Source: Bacteroidales bacterium (GTDB taxonomy: Bacteria; Bacteroidota; Bacteroidia; Bacteroidales; Prolixibacteraceae). Taken from it: 64,000 nucleotides of DNA. The DNA lies in the NCBI GenBank assembly GCA_012729335.1, contig JAAYDJ010000026.1:1-64000 (forward strand). The letters are read 5' to 3'. A model generated the notes under the pieces. The model saw only the letters and a list, made by a program, of their open reading frames with translations, searched no databases and was not told the DNA's origin. Position numbers and translations under genes: made by a program. Below are positions 46,907 to 55,504 of the stretch, one piece after another (position 1 is the stretch's first letter; each line of letters opens with the position of its first letter).

Positions 46907-49096
46907 CAAGAGCTGCTGTTTGAGGAATTCTTCCATTTTGGCATAGAGGTGCATGGTGGTATTTCCTCCGCGGATGCCATGGTTTTTATCGGTATAGACG
47001 GCCATGTCGAAGGGAACGCCGGCCTGTACGAGGGCTTCGGCAAAGGTCATGGAATTCTGGACGTGGACGTTATCGTCGGCGGAGCCGTGGACCAGCAACA
47101 GGCGCCCCTTTATTTTGCCGGCATGTGTCACCGGGGAGTTGTCGTCATAACCCTGCGGGTTTTCCTCAGGTTTGCGCATGTACCTCTCGGTGTAGATGTT
47201 GTCGTAGAACCTCCAGTTGGTCACGGGGGCCACTGCAATGCCCGCTCTGAAGAGATCCCCTCCTTTGGCCATGGTCAGAGCCGTCATAAATCCGCCGTAG
47301 CTCCATCCCCAGATGGCGATCCGCCGGCTGTCGACCCACGGTAGGGATGCCAGGTAACGTGCCGCCTCCACCATGTCGTCTGACTCATACCTCCCCAGCT
47401 GCATGTAGGTCACCTTCCTGAAGTCTTCACCCCGGGCTCCCGTGCCACGGGGATCAACACACACTACCGCAAATCCCTCCTGGGCCAGGTATTCGTTCCA
47501 GCCCACACTCCAGCTGTCGGTGACCTGTTGCGAGTTGGGACCGCTGTACTGGGTCATCACCACCGGGTATTTCCGGGAGGCGTCAAAGCCCGATGGCCTG
47601 ATCATCCACCCGTTCAGTCCGATCCCTTCCGAAGTGGTAAAAGAGAAAAATTCCCTGGCGGGAATGGCGTACTCCGCAAGCTTGGTTTTCAGGGCTTCGT
47701 TGTTTTCCAGCACCCTGATCTGTTTCCCTTTCCAGTCGTGAAGGGTGATCAGGGCAGGGGAGACGCTGCTGGTATGGGTGTGGATATAGTAATTGAAGTT
47801 GCGGCTGAAATCGGCCCGGTTGGTGCCGGGCTGCGGGGAAAGGGTGCCTCTCTTTTTTCCGTCGGCACTGACAAAGTAAACCTCCCTGCGCAGGGGCGAT
47901 TCGGCGGCCGCCTGGTAATAAAAGAGCTTCCGTACCGCATCGTAGCCATAAAAGGCGGTGACATCGTACGCACCCGACGTGAGCTGCCTGATCTCAAATC
48001 CTTCTTTGTCATGCAGATAGAGATGGGCGTAGCCGTTGCGCTCACTGGTCACCACAAACTGGCCATTGTCGAGAAACGTGAATTTGTCGAGGAAATCCTC
48101 GTCGACGAATTTCTCATTTTTCTCGGTGAAGAGCGGACGGGTGTCGCCCGTATAGGGATTGGTCAGCAGCAGATCGAGCTGATTCTGGCGGCGGTTCAAC
48201 CGCATGACCACCAGGTGGGCGGCGTCGGGAGTCCACCTGACCCGCGGAAGGTATATATCGGGTTCCTTTCCCGTGTCAGCCAGGATGTTGGCCCGCGATT
48301 TGGTGTCATAAATCCGGACCGTCACGCGGGAGTTATCTTCCCCCGCACGGGGATATTTGAAGGTTTCCAGCCGGGGGTATTCTACCTTCCCGGGGTTTCC
48401 TTCCGTAGAATTGAAAAGCGTCATGGTAAACTCCCTGACTGCCGACTCGTCAAAGCGGATGTAGGCCAGAAAACGGCTGTCGGGCGACCAGGCAAACGCC
48501 TTGCTGAACCCGAATTCCTCTTCATAAACCCAATCGGGTGCCCCGTTGATGATCCGGTTTTTCTCCCCGTCGCTGGTCACCTGGGTCTCGGTCCCGAATT
48601 TCAGATTCTTGATAAAAAGGTTATTCTGGCGCACAAAAGCCACACGCTCCCCGTCAGGCGAAAAAGTCGCCAATTGCTGCTTCCCCTTTTCCGAAAGGGG
48701 CAGAAGTTCCCTTGTCACCGAGTTCCAAACATAATATTCCGCCATGAAAGAATGACGGTAGATGGGCTCCATCGCCGTCATCAGCAGGATTTTGGTTTCG
48801 TCGTCACTCAGCTCATAACTCATGAATCGCTGCAGGGGGGCGTCTGTAACCTCTTTCAGGTCGAAAAGGGTGGCCACTTTCTGCCCCGACTGAAAACTGT
48901 ATTTAACGATCTTGGTGCCCTCCTCCATCAGCGTGTAATGGTTGCCGTCTTTCATCGATTGCAGTCCGGGCAACTGCCGCTGCACAAAACTACGCGACTT
49001 GAAAAGATCTTCCATCGTGATCTTCTTCAGCGTTTGCGCATAGGTCGCGGACCACACCAGGGCCAGCAGGGTGATAAGAAATACTCTGGTCTTCAT
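46901..49096 (-). CDS. Dipeptidyl peptidase IV family serine peptidase (S9B)
   Basis: 731 residues from the ATG at 49096, which directly precedes a signal peptide (MKTRVFLITLLALVW, ending ATYAQ); the ORF extends 7 codons further upstream. The N-terminal half is a DPP-IV eight-bladed propeller (DWVYEEEFGFSKAFAWSPDS, with the Glu pair that holds the peptide N-terminus). The C-terminal alpha/beta hydrolase has nucleophile GWSYGGFM, acid Asp in GSADDNV, and His in YTDKNHGIRGG. It removes X-Pro dipeptides in the periplasm or at the surface. Both sides of the gene are occupied by tandem repeats. Confidence 0.93.
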   Translation of the reverse strand: MKTRVFLITLLALVWSATYAQTLKKITMEDLFKSRSFVQRQLPGLQSMKDGNHYTLMEEGTKIVKYSFQSGQKVATLFDLKEVTDAPLQRFMSYELSDDETKILLMTAMEPIYRHSFMAEYYVWNSVTRELLPLSEKGKQQLATFSPDGERVAFVRQNNLFIKNLKFGTETQVTSDGEKNRIINGAPDWVYEEEFGFSKAFAWSPDSRFLAYIRFDESAVREFTMTLFNSTEGNPGKVEYPRLETFKYPRAGEDNSRVTVRIYDTKSRANILADTGKEPDIYLPRVRWTPDAAHLVVMRLNRRQNQLDLLLTNPYTGDTRPLFTEKNEKFVDEDFLDKFTFLDNGQFVVTSERNGYAHLYLHDKEGFEIRQLTSGAYDVTAFYGYDAVRKLFYYQAAAESPLRREVYFVSADGKKRGTLSPQPGTNRADFSRNFNYYIHTHTSSVSPALITLHDWKGKQIRVLENNEALKTKLAEYAIPAREFFSFTTSEGIGLNGWMIRPSGFDASRKYPVVMTQYSGPNSQQVTDSWSVGWNEYLAQEGFAVVCVDPRGTGARGEDFRKVTYMQLGRYESDDMVEAARYLASLPWVDSRRIAIWGWSYGGFMTALTMAKGGDLFRAGIAVAPVTNWRFYDNIYTERYMRKPEENPQGYDDNSPVTHAGKIKGRLLLVHGSADDNVHVQNSMTFAEALVQAGVPFDMAVYTDKNHGIRGGNTTMHLYAKMEEFLKQQLLF

Positions 49097-49134
49097 ATTG
49101 TTACATCTGTTAAACATAAATCATTCCTCTCCAG

Positions 49135-49326
49135 GAGATCCTCCCCGAAACAGGCCTAGAGATCCTCCCCGAAACAGGCCTAAAGATCCTCCCCGAAACA
49201 GGCCTAGAGATCCTCCCCGAAACAGGCCTAGAGATCCTCTCCGAAACAAGGCTGGAGTTCCTCCCCGAAACAAGGCTGGAGTTCCTCACCATAGTGGGCG
49301 TGAATTCCTTCCCGGAAAGGGTCGTG
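49135..49326. repeat. 24-bp tandem array, about 8 units
   Basis: Eight consecutive 24-base units of the type GAGATCCTCCCCGAAACAGG plus CCTA. The first four are nearly identical and the last ones diverge gradually, as expected of a minisatellite. The array begins 38 bases upstream of the peptidase start (minus strand). Confidence 0.92.
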
Positions 49327-49474
49327 AAACCTTACCCGGAGGAGGAAACTACCCTGTATTGGGCTCAGGATCCCCTTATCTGCAAAGTAAACCAAAAAAT
49401 ACAAAAGTAAAATGTTCAGGCCCATATCATGTGTGTCAGGAGACAGAAGTCATGGAGAGGCCTGCAGGTTATCA
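49327..49474. other. Spacer between two tandem arrays
   Basis: About 150 bases with no supported gene. An ORF can be drawn through the 24-base array and this spacer, but it consists of the translated repeat. Confidence 0.4.
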
Positions 49475-49614
49475 TTGATATGGCCCATCCTGCATTGTTA
49501 TGGCCCATCCTGCATTGATATGGCCAATTCTGCATTGATATGGCCAATCCTGCATTGATATGGCCAATCCTGCATCGTTGTGGCCCAGCCTGCATCGTTG
49601 TGGCCCAGCCTGCA
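49475..49614. repeat. 20-bp tandem array, 7 units
   Basis: Seven consecutive units of 20 bases (TTGATATGGCCCATCCTGCA and close variants, the last two TCGTTGTGGCCCAGCCTGCA) between the peptidase and thrS. There are no spacers between units, so it is not a CRISPR. Confidence 0.95.
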
Positions 49615-49831
49615 TGGAATGGACATCATCTTAAAGCCGGGGGGGCATATCAGTCAGGGGCCGAACGTGGTATTATGAACGATATGAGACGGCCGGCTGG
49701 GTCGGTGAAGACGGGCCACGGGTCAGGAGTGATTTCCAGGGGATGGTTATCGGGTGAGCAGGCGGGGATTCTGCATGTTTTTTTTACCAATTAAATACGG
49801 GCTCCGGAATTATTGTTTTGCAGGAAAGTAT

Positions 49832-49839
49832 TATCTTTG
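49832..49839 (+). promoter_or_regulatory. Probable -7 promoter box for thrS operon
   Basis: TATCTTTG, an exact match to TAnnTTTG, 30 bases before the thrS ATG. TTTTG (49816-49820) lies 11 bases before it and TTG (49813-49815) 16 bases before it, both closer than the usual spacing. Confidence 0.5.
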
Positions 49840-49869
49840 CGGACTTAAATTTGAAGAGATCCTATACTG

Positions 49870-51819
49870 ATGATTAAGATAACTTTACCTGATGGGAACG
49901 TCAGGGAATTTAAAGCCGGAGTGACGGGTATGGAGATTGCGGAAGCGATTTCCAGCCGGTTGGCCAGGGAAGTGCTGTCGGTGTCGGTCAATGGTGAGGT
50001 GTGGGACCTGGGCCGGCCGATCACTGCTGATGCCCTGGTGAAACTCTATACCTGGGAAGAACGGGAGGGCAAGGAGACCTTCTGGCACACCTCGGCCCAC
50101 CTGATGGCGCAGGCCATAGAGGAGTTTTACCCCGGCACCCTTTTCGGCATCGGGCCCACTGTGGACAATGGTTTTTACTACGATATTGATCTGCCGGGAG
50201 GCCAGCAGCTGTCGGAAAAGGAGCTGGAGAAAATTGAAAAGCGGATGATGGAGCGTTCACGGGAGAAACAGCCTGTGGTGCGTCAGTCCATCTCCAAAGC
50301 CGAGGCCATCAGGCTGTTCACGGAAAAAGGGGATCCCCTCAAGCTGGAGTTGATCAGCGAACTGGAAGACGGGACCATCACCCTTTACAGCCAGGGGCAG
50401 TTTACCGATCTCTGCCGGGGGCCTCACCTGCCCGATACCGGATACATTAAAGCCGTGAAGCTCACGGCCATCGCCGGCGCTTACTGGCGTGGCAATGAGA
50501 AAAATAAAATGCTCACCCGCGTTTACGGGATTACCTTTCCCAAGCAGAAGATGCTTGAGGAGTATCTCGTGATGATCGAGGAGGCCAAGAAACGGGACCA
50601 CCGGAAAATCGGCAAAGAGATGGAACTCTTCACCTTCTCGGAAGCGGTGGGCCTTGGACTTCCCCTGTGGCTGCCCAAGGGCGCACAGCTCCGCGGGCTG
50701 CTGGAGGATTTTCTCCGGAAGATTCAGAAGAACTTCGGCTACGACCAGGTCATCACGCCCCATATTGGTGACGTGAACCTCTACAAGACCTCGGGCCATT
50801 ACGAGAAATACGGCAAAGATTCCTTCCAGGTGATCAAAACCCCGGCGGAAGGGGAGGAGTACATGCTTAAACCCATGAACTGCCCTCACCACTGCGAGAT
50901 TTACAAGTCAAAACCCCGCTCCTACAAAGATCTTCCCGTGCGGATGGCCGAATTCGGAACAGTATACCGTTACGAGCAGAGTGGTGAACTTCACGGGCTG
51001 ACCAGGGTGCGTGGGTTTACCCAGGACGACGCCCACATCTATTGTCGTCCCGACCAGCTCAAGGAAGAGTTCAAGAAGGTGATCGACATTGTATTCATCA
51101 TCTTCAGGGCGCTTGATTTCAAGGATTATACAGCCCAGATCTCCCTGCGCGATCCCGGAAAACCCGAGAAGTATATCGGTTCGGCCGAGAATTGGGACAA
51201 AGCCGAAAGGGCCATTGTGGAAGCCTGTGAAGAGAAGGGTCTTCAAACCCGGACCGAGCTGGGTGAGGCGGCGTTTTATGGGCCGAAACTCGACTTCATG
51301 ATCAAGGATGCCCTGGGCCGCAACTGGCAGCTGGGGACCATCCAGGTCGACTATAATCTTCCGGAGAGGTTCCAGCTCGAATATATCGGCTCCGACGACA
51401 AACGTCACCGGCCGGTGATGATTCACCGTGCCCCCTTTGGTTCCCTGGAACGCTTCGTGGCCGTTCTGATCGAGCATACCGCGGGAAAATTCCCCCTCTG
51501 GCTCACACCCGAACAGGTGGTGGTGCTCCCCATCAGTGAAAAATTCAACGATTATGCCCGCAAAGTTTCAGATGAACTGAATTTTTCCGATATTCGCACC
51601 GTCGTAGACGATCGTAACGAAAAGATTGGCAGAAAGATACGTGACAATGAGCTGAAACGTGTGCCCTATCTTCTCGTTGTGGGTGAAAAAGAGGAGGAAA
51701 CCGGAAGCGTCGCCGTACGCCGGCAGGGCGAAGGCGATAAAGGCACGATGACCGTTGGGGAGTTTGCCGGCTTCATCAGGGAAGAAATCAAGAGACAATT
51801 AACCGGATTATATAACTAA
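49870..51819 (+). CDS. thrS: Threonyl-tRNA synthetase
   Basis: 649 residues, full length. Order: TGS domain (1-60), editing domain with [17 protein letters not shown] (about 73-89, the HxxxH zinc-like site) and its second CRGPH segment, the class II catalytic core with [10 protein letters not shown] (zinc-binding Cys and His, about 336-345), [15 protein letters not shown] (about 377-391), [13 protein letters not shown] (motif 3, about 517-529), and the anticodon-binding domain (about 545-640). It charges tRNA-Thr and heads the thrS-infC-rpmI-rplT operon, a widespread arrangement. A TATCTTTG box precedes it. Confidence 0.97.
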   Translation: MIKITLPDGNVREFKAGVTGMEIAEAISSRLAREVLSVSVNGEVWDLGRPITADALVKLYTWEEREGKETFWHTSAHLMAQAIEEFYPGTLFGIGPTVDNGFYYDIDLPGGQQLSEKELEKIEKRMMERSREKQPVVRQSISKAEAIRLFTEKGDPLKLELISELEDGTITLYSQGQFTDLCRGPHLPDTGYIKAVKLTAIAGAYWRGNEKNKMLTRVYGITFPKQKMLEEYLVMIEEAKKRDHRKIGKEMELFTFSEAVGLGLPLWLPKGAQLRGLLEDFLRKIQKNFGYDQVITPHIGDVNLYKTSGHYEKYGKDSFQVIKTPAEGEEYMLKPMNCPHHCEIYKSKPRSYKDLPVRMAEFGTVYRYEQSGELHGLTRVRGFTQDDAHIYCRPDQLKEEFKKVIDIVFIIFRALDFKDYTAQISLRDPGKPEKYIGSAENWDKAERAIVEACEEKGLQTRTELGEAAFYGPKLDFMIKDALGRNWQLGTIQVDYNLPERFQLEYIGSDDKRHRPVMIHRAPFGSLERFVAVLIEHTAGKFPLWLTPEQVVVLPISEKFNDYARKVSDELNFSDIRTVVDDRNEKIGRKIRDNELKRVPYLLVVGEKEEETGSVAVRRQGEGDKGTMTVGEFAGFIREEIKRQLTGLYN

Positions 51820-51822
51820 TTT

Positions 51823-51829
51823 AAGGAGG
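51823..51829 (+). promoter_or_regulatory. Strong Shine-Dalgarno deciding the infC start
   Basis: AAGGAGG lies 8 bases before the ATA at 51838 and far (26 bases) from the TTG at 51856, so it supports initiation at ATA. Confidence 0.8.
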
Positions 51830-51837
51830 ACCAGACT

Positions 51838-52398
51838 ATAGCAATCAAGAAATCTTTGAACAGACCCGATAGGCCGGAAAACAACGACCCCGGCAATTAC
51901 AGGGTTAATGAGAAGATCAGGGCACAGCAGGTGCGCCTGGTGGGAGACAATCTCGAGAACCCAGGCATTTACTCCCTGCGCGAAGCCCTGAAGATCGCCG
52001 ACGCAATGGACTTAGACCTTGTCGAAATCTCTCCCAAGGCCGAACCTCCGGTATGCCGGATCATTGATTATTCCAAGTTCCTTTACCAGCAGAAAAAGAA
52101 ACAGAAGGAAATCAAAGCCAAAACCGTGCAGGTGGTCGTCAAGGAAATCCGCTTCGGTCCGCAGACCGATGACCACGATTTCAATTTCAAGCTCCGGCAC
52201 GCCGAGAAATTCCTTCAGGAAGGCGCCAAGGTCAAAGCCTTTGTCTTCTTCAAGGGACGCTCCATCCTCTTTAAGGAACAGGGGGAAATCCTCCTGCTCA
52301 AGTTTGCCACCCTCCTCGAGGAATACGGGAAAGTGGAACAGCTTCCCAAACTGGAGGGTAAAAGAATGACCATGTTTATTTCACCGAAAAAGAAATAG
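51838..52398 (+). CDS. infC: Translation initiation factor IF-3, ATA start codon
   Basis: 186 residues if begun at ATA (51838-51840), reading M-A-I-K-K-S-L. That is the start typical of Bacteroidota IF3 (M-A-I-R/K). The next possible codon, TTG at 51856, would remove this start and has no Shine-Dalgarno. The N-terminal domain includes [18 protein letters not shown] and the C-terminal domain [19 protein letters not shown]3 dissociates ribosomes and screens start codons; rare start codons (AUU, AUC, AUA) allow it to limit its own synthesis. It lies 18 bases after thrS and 34 bases before rpmI. Confidence 0.93.
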   Translation: MAIKKSLNRPDRPENNDPGNYRVNEKIRAQQVRLVGDNLENPGIYSLREALKIADAMDLDLVEISPKAEPPVCRIIDYSKFLYQQKKKQKEIKAKTVQVVVKEIRFGPQTDDHDFNFKLRHAEKFLQEGAKVKAFVFFKGRSILFKEQGEILLLKFATLLEEYGKVEQLPKLEGKRMTMFISPKKK

Positions 52399-52432
52399 GA
52401 CGTACAAGTAATTATTATTAAAAAGTAGGAAA

Positions 52433-52630
52433 ATGCCAAAAATGAAAACCAATTCCGGTGCCAAGAAGAGATTCAAACTTACCGGAACCGGCAAGATCAA
52501 GAGAAAACATGCCTACAAAAGCCACATTCTGACCAAAAAGAGCACGAAGCGCAAGCGGAATCTCGGGTACTGGACGACCATTGACAGTACCAACGTCAAC
52601 AATGTGAAGCTGATGTTGAACATGAAGTAA
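52433..52630 (+). CDS. rpmI: Ribosomal protein L35
   Basis: 65 residues, highly basic: [20 protein letters not shown] at the N-terminus, then [21 protein letters not shown]. It is the second ribosomal product of the operon after IF3 and binds 23S rRNA. Family and length are unmistakable. Confidence 0.97.
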   Translation: MPKMKTNSGAKKRFKLTGTGKIKRKHAYKSHILTKKSTKRKRNLGYWTTIDSTNVNNVKLMLNMK

Positions 52631-52723
52631 AGATCTTTCCACAAAAAATTAAAAGAGTAAATAACCCGGTGATGCGGCCATAAGTCCCGGCGACGGGCGC
52701 CCTTCACCAAAAAAAGAAAAAGT

Positions 52724-53068
52724 ATGCCAAGAAGTGTAAATCATGTAGCATCACGAGCCCGAAGGAAAAAATTATTGAAATTAACCAGAGGTTATTTCGG
52801 TTCTCGTAAAAATGTTTGGACAGTTGCCAAGAATACCTGGGAGAAGGGTCAGCAGTATGCATACCGCGACAGGAAGGCGAAAAAACGGAATTTCCGTGGT
52901 TTGTGGATCCAGCGTATCAACGCGGCCGCCCGTCTGGAAGGACTTTCCTATTCCAGGCTGATCGACCTGCTCCGGAAAAACAACGTTGAAATCAACCGTA
53001 AGGTATTGGCTGACCTGGCCATGAACCACCCTGATGCATTCAGGGCAGTGGTCGCCAAGGTGAAATAA
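52724..53068 (+). CDS. rplT: Ribosomal protein L20
   Basis: 114 residues. [20 protein letters not shown] starts the protein, with [36 protein letters not shown] and the C-terminal [15 protein letters not shown]. It binds 23S rRNA during assembly of the large subunit, and in several bacteria L20 also represses its own operon. It is the last gene of the unit and is followed by a terminator. Confidence 0.97.
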   Translation: MPRSVNHVASRARRKKLLKLTRGYFGSRKNVWTVAKNTWEKGQQYAYRDRKAKKRNFRGLWIQRINAAARLEGLSYSRLIDLLRKNNVEINRKVLADLAMNHPDAFRAVVAKVK

Positions 53069-53097
53069 TGTAAATTCTCAACGGTGAAATAAGTGGC

Positions 53098-53127
53098 AAC
53101 CCGGGGAAATCTTTCTCCGGGTTTTTT
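53098..53127 (+). terminator. Terminator after rplT
   Basis: AACCCGGGGAAA-TCTT-TCTCCGGGTT forms a stem of about 10 bp with one bulge, followed by T6. It ends the thrS operon. Confidence 0.85.
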
Positions 53128-53501
53128 ATGTAATTTTGACTGTATAAAGTACAAACATACAGACTAATCGTGTTCTTTACCTGAAGTCTGTCTTTACTCC
53201 ATGGAAAGTCTGTTATCTCATGTTGCCGGACGGCTTTCGGTTTTTTGGGGCGGCAGGTACCTCTGATCCCCGGCTTGCACCCGACCACCTCCGCATCGAA
53301 ATTGCAGACTTTCCCTCTTTTATGCTTTTTGGCATAAATTAGGGTGGTAAATTGCCTATTTTTGCAATTTTATTGGCGACATTTACTTGTTTCCAACCCG
53401 GGCGGCCATTCCGCACCATTCTTCTGTTCTGGAGCGAAGAACGGGAATCTGGTCAAATTTATGGGGAAGAATGTAACAAATCATAATAATACTTTATTGA
53501 T
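53128..53501 (+). promoter_or_regulatory. Leader and promoter region of the pta cluster
   Basis: No gene is seen. TATTTTTG (53357-53364) matches TAnnTTTG. TTTG at 53328-53331 is 25 bases before it, a little further than usual. The inferred transcript would have a leader of about 130 bases. Confidence 0.4.
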
Positions 53502-54503
53502 ATGAAAGTACTGCAAGAGATTATCGCTAATGCGAAGAGAGCGCAAAAGCGGATTGTACTGCCCGAGGGGCTGGAGCCACGGACCCTGCGGGCTGCTGAC
53601 ATTATTCTGAAGGAGGGGATTGCCCGGCTGATCATACTGGGGAATCCTGCTGAGGTGCGTCAGGAGGCCGAGAAACTGGGTGTAAACCTGACCAGGGCGG
53701 TGATTGTTGATCCGGCCACTGATCCGCGGCGTGAGAAGTATGCGGACATGATGGTTGAGATCAGGAAGAACAAAGGATTGACCATGGAGGAAGCCCTGGC
53801 GTTGCTGAATAATCCTCTTTATTTTGCGCCGCTGATGATCAAAGCGGGCGATGCCGACGGGGAGCTGGCGGGGGCCATCAACGCCACGGGCGACGTACTG
53901 CGTCCTGCCTTCCAGTATGTGAAGACCCTTCCGGGAGTGAGTGTGGTCTCAGGGGCTTTTCTCATGTTTATCAATGATCCCAATATTGGCCATGAGGGTA
54001 TTCTGGTATTTGCCGATTGTGCCGTGCTGCCTGATCCCGATGAGAACCAGCTGGCTGAGATTGCCGTGACCACGGCGCGTACCGCCAGGGCCATCGTCGG
54101 TCTCGAGCCGCGGGTGGCCATGCTCAGTTTCTCCACCAAGGGGAGTGCTTCCCACATTATGGTGGACAAGGTGGTCAACGCGACCCGCAAGGCCCGTGAG
54201 ATGGACCCCGATCTGAAGATCGAGGGAGAGCTGCAGGTCGACGCCGCCCTGGTCAAGGAGGTGGCCCAGTTGAAAGCTCCCGGGAGTGAAGTGGCCGGGA
54301 GGGCCAACATTTTGGTGTTCCCTACCCTTGAGTCGGGGAATATCGGTTATAAGCTGGTGCAGCGCCTGGCCAAGGCCGAAGCCATCGGCCCCGTACTCCA
54401 GGGCATGGCCGCCCCCATCAACGACCTCTCCAGGGGCTGTTCCGTGACCGATATCGTGAATATGGTGGCCATCACCGCCAACCAGGCCGCCGCAACCTTT
54501 TAA
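53502..54503 (+). CDS. pta: Phosphate acetyltransferase
   Basis: 333 residues, the short class I form. Motifs: IVLPEGLEPRTLRAADIIL (18-36), MVEIRKNKGLTMEEA, GDADGELAGAINATGDVLRP (about 116-135), LVFADCAVLPDP, MLSFSTKGSASH (about 206-217) and the C-terminal VTDIVNMVAITANQA. It converts acetyl-CoA and phosphate to acetyl phosphate. It starts a run of five fermentation genes on the same strand, 10 bases before the dehydrogenase. A butyryl-specific activity is less likely because a separate ptb is present. Confidence 0.94.
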   Translation: MKVLQEIIANAKRAQKRIVLPEGLEPRTLRAADIILKEGIARLIILGNPAEVRQEAEKLGVNLTRAVIVDPATDPRREKYADMMVEIRKNKGLTMEEALALLNNPLYFAPLMIKAGDADGELAGAINATGDVLRPAFQYVKTLPGVSVVSGAFLMFINDPNIGHEGILVFADCAVLPDPDENQLAEIAVTTARTARAIVGLEPRVAMLSFSTKGSASHIMVDKVVNATRKAREMDPDLKIEGELQVDAALVKEVAQLKAPGSEVAGRANILVFPTLESGNIGYKLVQRLAKAEAIGPVLQGMAAPINDLSRGCSVTDIVNMVAITANQAAATF

Positions 54504-54513
54504 AACTACCTGT

Positions 54514-55485
54514 ATGGCCAGTGACATCATCAGGGAGCCCATCGAAGATTTCGGGCTCAGCAAAAAAGGGAAATCCAACGCCCTCTTTTCCAAGATCGGC
54601 ATCATCGGTTGTGGTCTCGTGGGGCAAAACCTGGCCCGCGTGGCCAGTTATTACGGACTGGAGGTGATCTTCATCGAAGTATCCCAGGAGAAAATAGATG
54701 AAGCCTTTGCCGGGATCACACGTATGATGGACCACCGGATTTCCCATTGGGGCCTCACCGAGAGCGAAAAACGGGCGAACCTGAGCCGTATCCAGGGAAC
54801 CACCGACTACAACCTGCTGAAGGGGTGTGATTTTGTGATCGAGGCGATCCGGCCTGTGGACCGTGGCATCAAAATCAAGGAGCGCAAGGAGATCTTCCGG
54901 AGAATAGAAGCCGTCGTCGATCGCAACTGCATTATCGCCACCAACTCCACCACCGTCATCATCACGGAACTTGCCTCCGACATGGAATACAAGGACCGCT
55001 GCATCAGCCTCCATTTCTTTGTCAGCTCGCCCGAAGCACGCATCGTGGAAGTGGTGAAGGGACTTTACACCTCCGAGGAGAGCTACCAGAAGGTGTGTAA
55101 ATTCGTCAAACTGATCAACCGCACCATTGTTCCGGTGGAGGAGTCGGCCGGACTGATCAGTATCAGGTTGTTTGTGGTGGCCCTCAATGAAGCCTGCGAG
55201 GTCCTCATGGAAGGGGTCAGCTCCATGGAAGACATCGACCTGACCATGCGCGTGGGATTCGGCATGCGGATGGGCCCCTTCGAGGTGGCCGATAAAATCG
55301 GACTCGACAAGGTGGTCCGCTGGATGGAAAACATCTACAGTGAATTCGGTGACGTGAGATACAAACCTTCCCCGCTGATCAAAAAGCTGGTCAGGGCCAA
55401 GCATTACGGCTTATCGGTGGGACAGGGATTTTACAGTTACGATGAAGAGGGCAACCGGATCTGCAATAAACCCAAACCTTGCTAA
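54514..55485 (+). CDS. 3-hydroxyacyl-CoA (3-hydroxybutyryl-CoA) dehydrogenase family protein
   Basis: 323 residues with an N-terminal extension of about 25. NAD-binding GCGLVG (32-37), then the substrate part: ATNSTTVIITELAS (about 142-155) and LHFFVSSPEARIVEV (166-180). The catalytic dyad His167/Glu179 keeps the spacing of 12 that is known for the family, but the usual N-P after HFF is replaced by V-S-S. The C-terminal helical domain has GLISIRLFVVALNEACEVL and MRVGFGMRMGPFEVADKIGLD. It may oxidise or reduce 3-hydroxybutyryl-CoA or a related acyl-CoA. It lies between pta and ackA. Confidence 0.82.
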   Translation: MASDIIREPIEDFGLSKKGKSNALFSKIGIIGCGLVGQNLARVASYYGLEVIFIEVSQEKIDEAFAGITRMMDHRISHWGLTESEKRANLSRIQGTTDYNLLKGCDFVIEAIRPVDRGIKIKERKEIFRRIEAVVDRNCIIATNSTTVIITELASDMEYKDRCISLHFFVSSPEARIVEVVKGLYTSEESYQKVCKFVKLINRTIVPVEESAGLISIRLFVVALNEACEVLMEGVSSMEDIDLTMRVGFGMRMGPFEVADKIGLDKVVRWMENIYSEFGDVRYKPSPLIKKLVRAKHYGLSVGQGFYSYDEEGNRICNKPKPC

Positions 55486-55504
55486 ACTTAATTTTTATTG
55501 GATT

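Noticed and set aside
47528-49159. A 543-residue ORF antisense to the peptidase
   Set aside because: It mirrors the codon pattern of the S9B gene, which has all its catalytic motifs. No protein family is recognisable on the antisense strand.
49071-49478. A 135-residue plus-strand ORF through the 24-base array
   Set aside because: Its sequence is the translated repeat (D-P-P-R-N-R-P-R), it overlaps the start of the peptidase gene on the other strand, and it matches no known family.
49135-49614. CRISPR-like direct repeats
   Set aside because: Units follow one another with no unique spacers, unit lengths are 24 and 20, and no cas gene is near. They are minisatellites.
53502-54503. pta as a second ptb
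   Set aside because: The C-terminal V-T-D-I-V-N and the G-D-A-D-G-E motif are of the Pta type and ackA is in the same cluster; ptb is a separate gene with different motifs.
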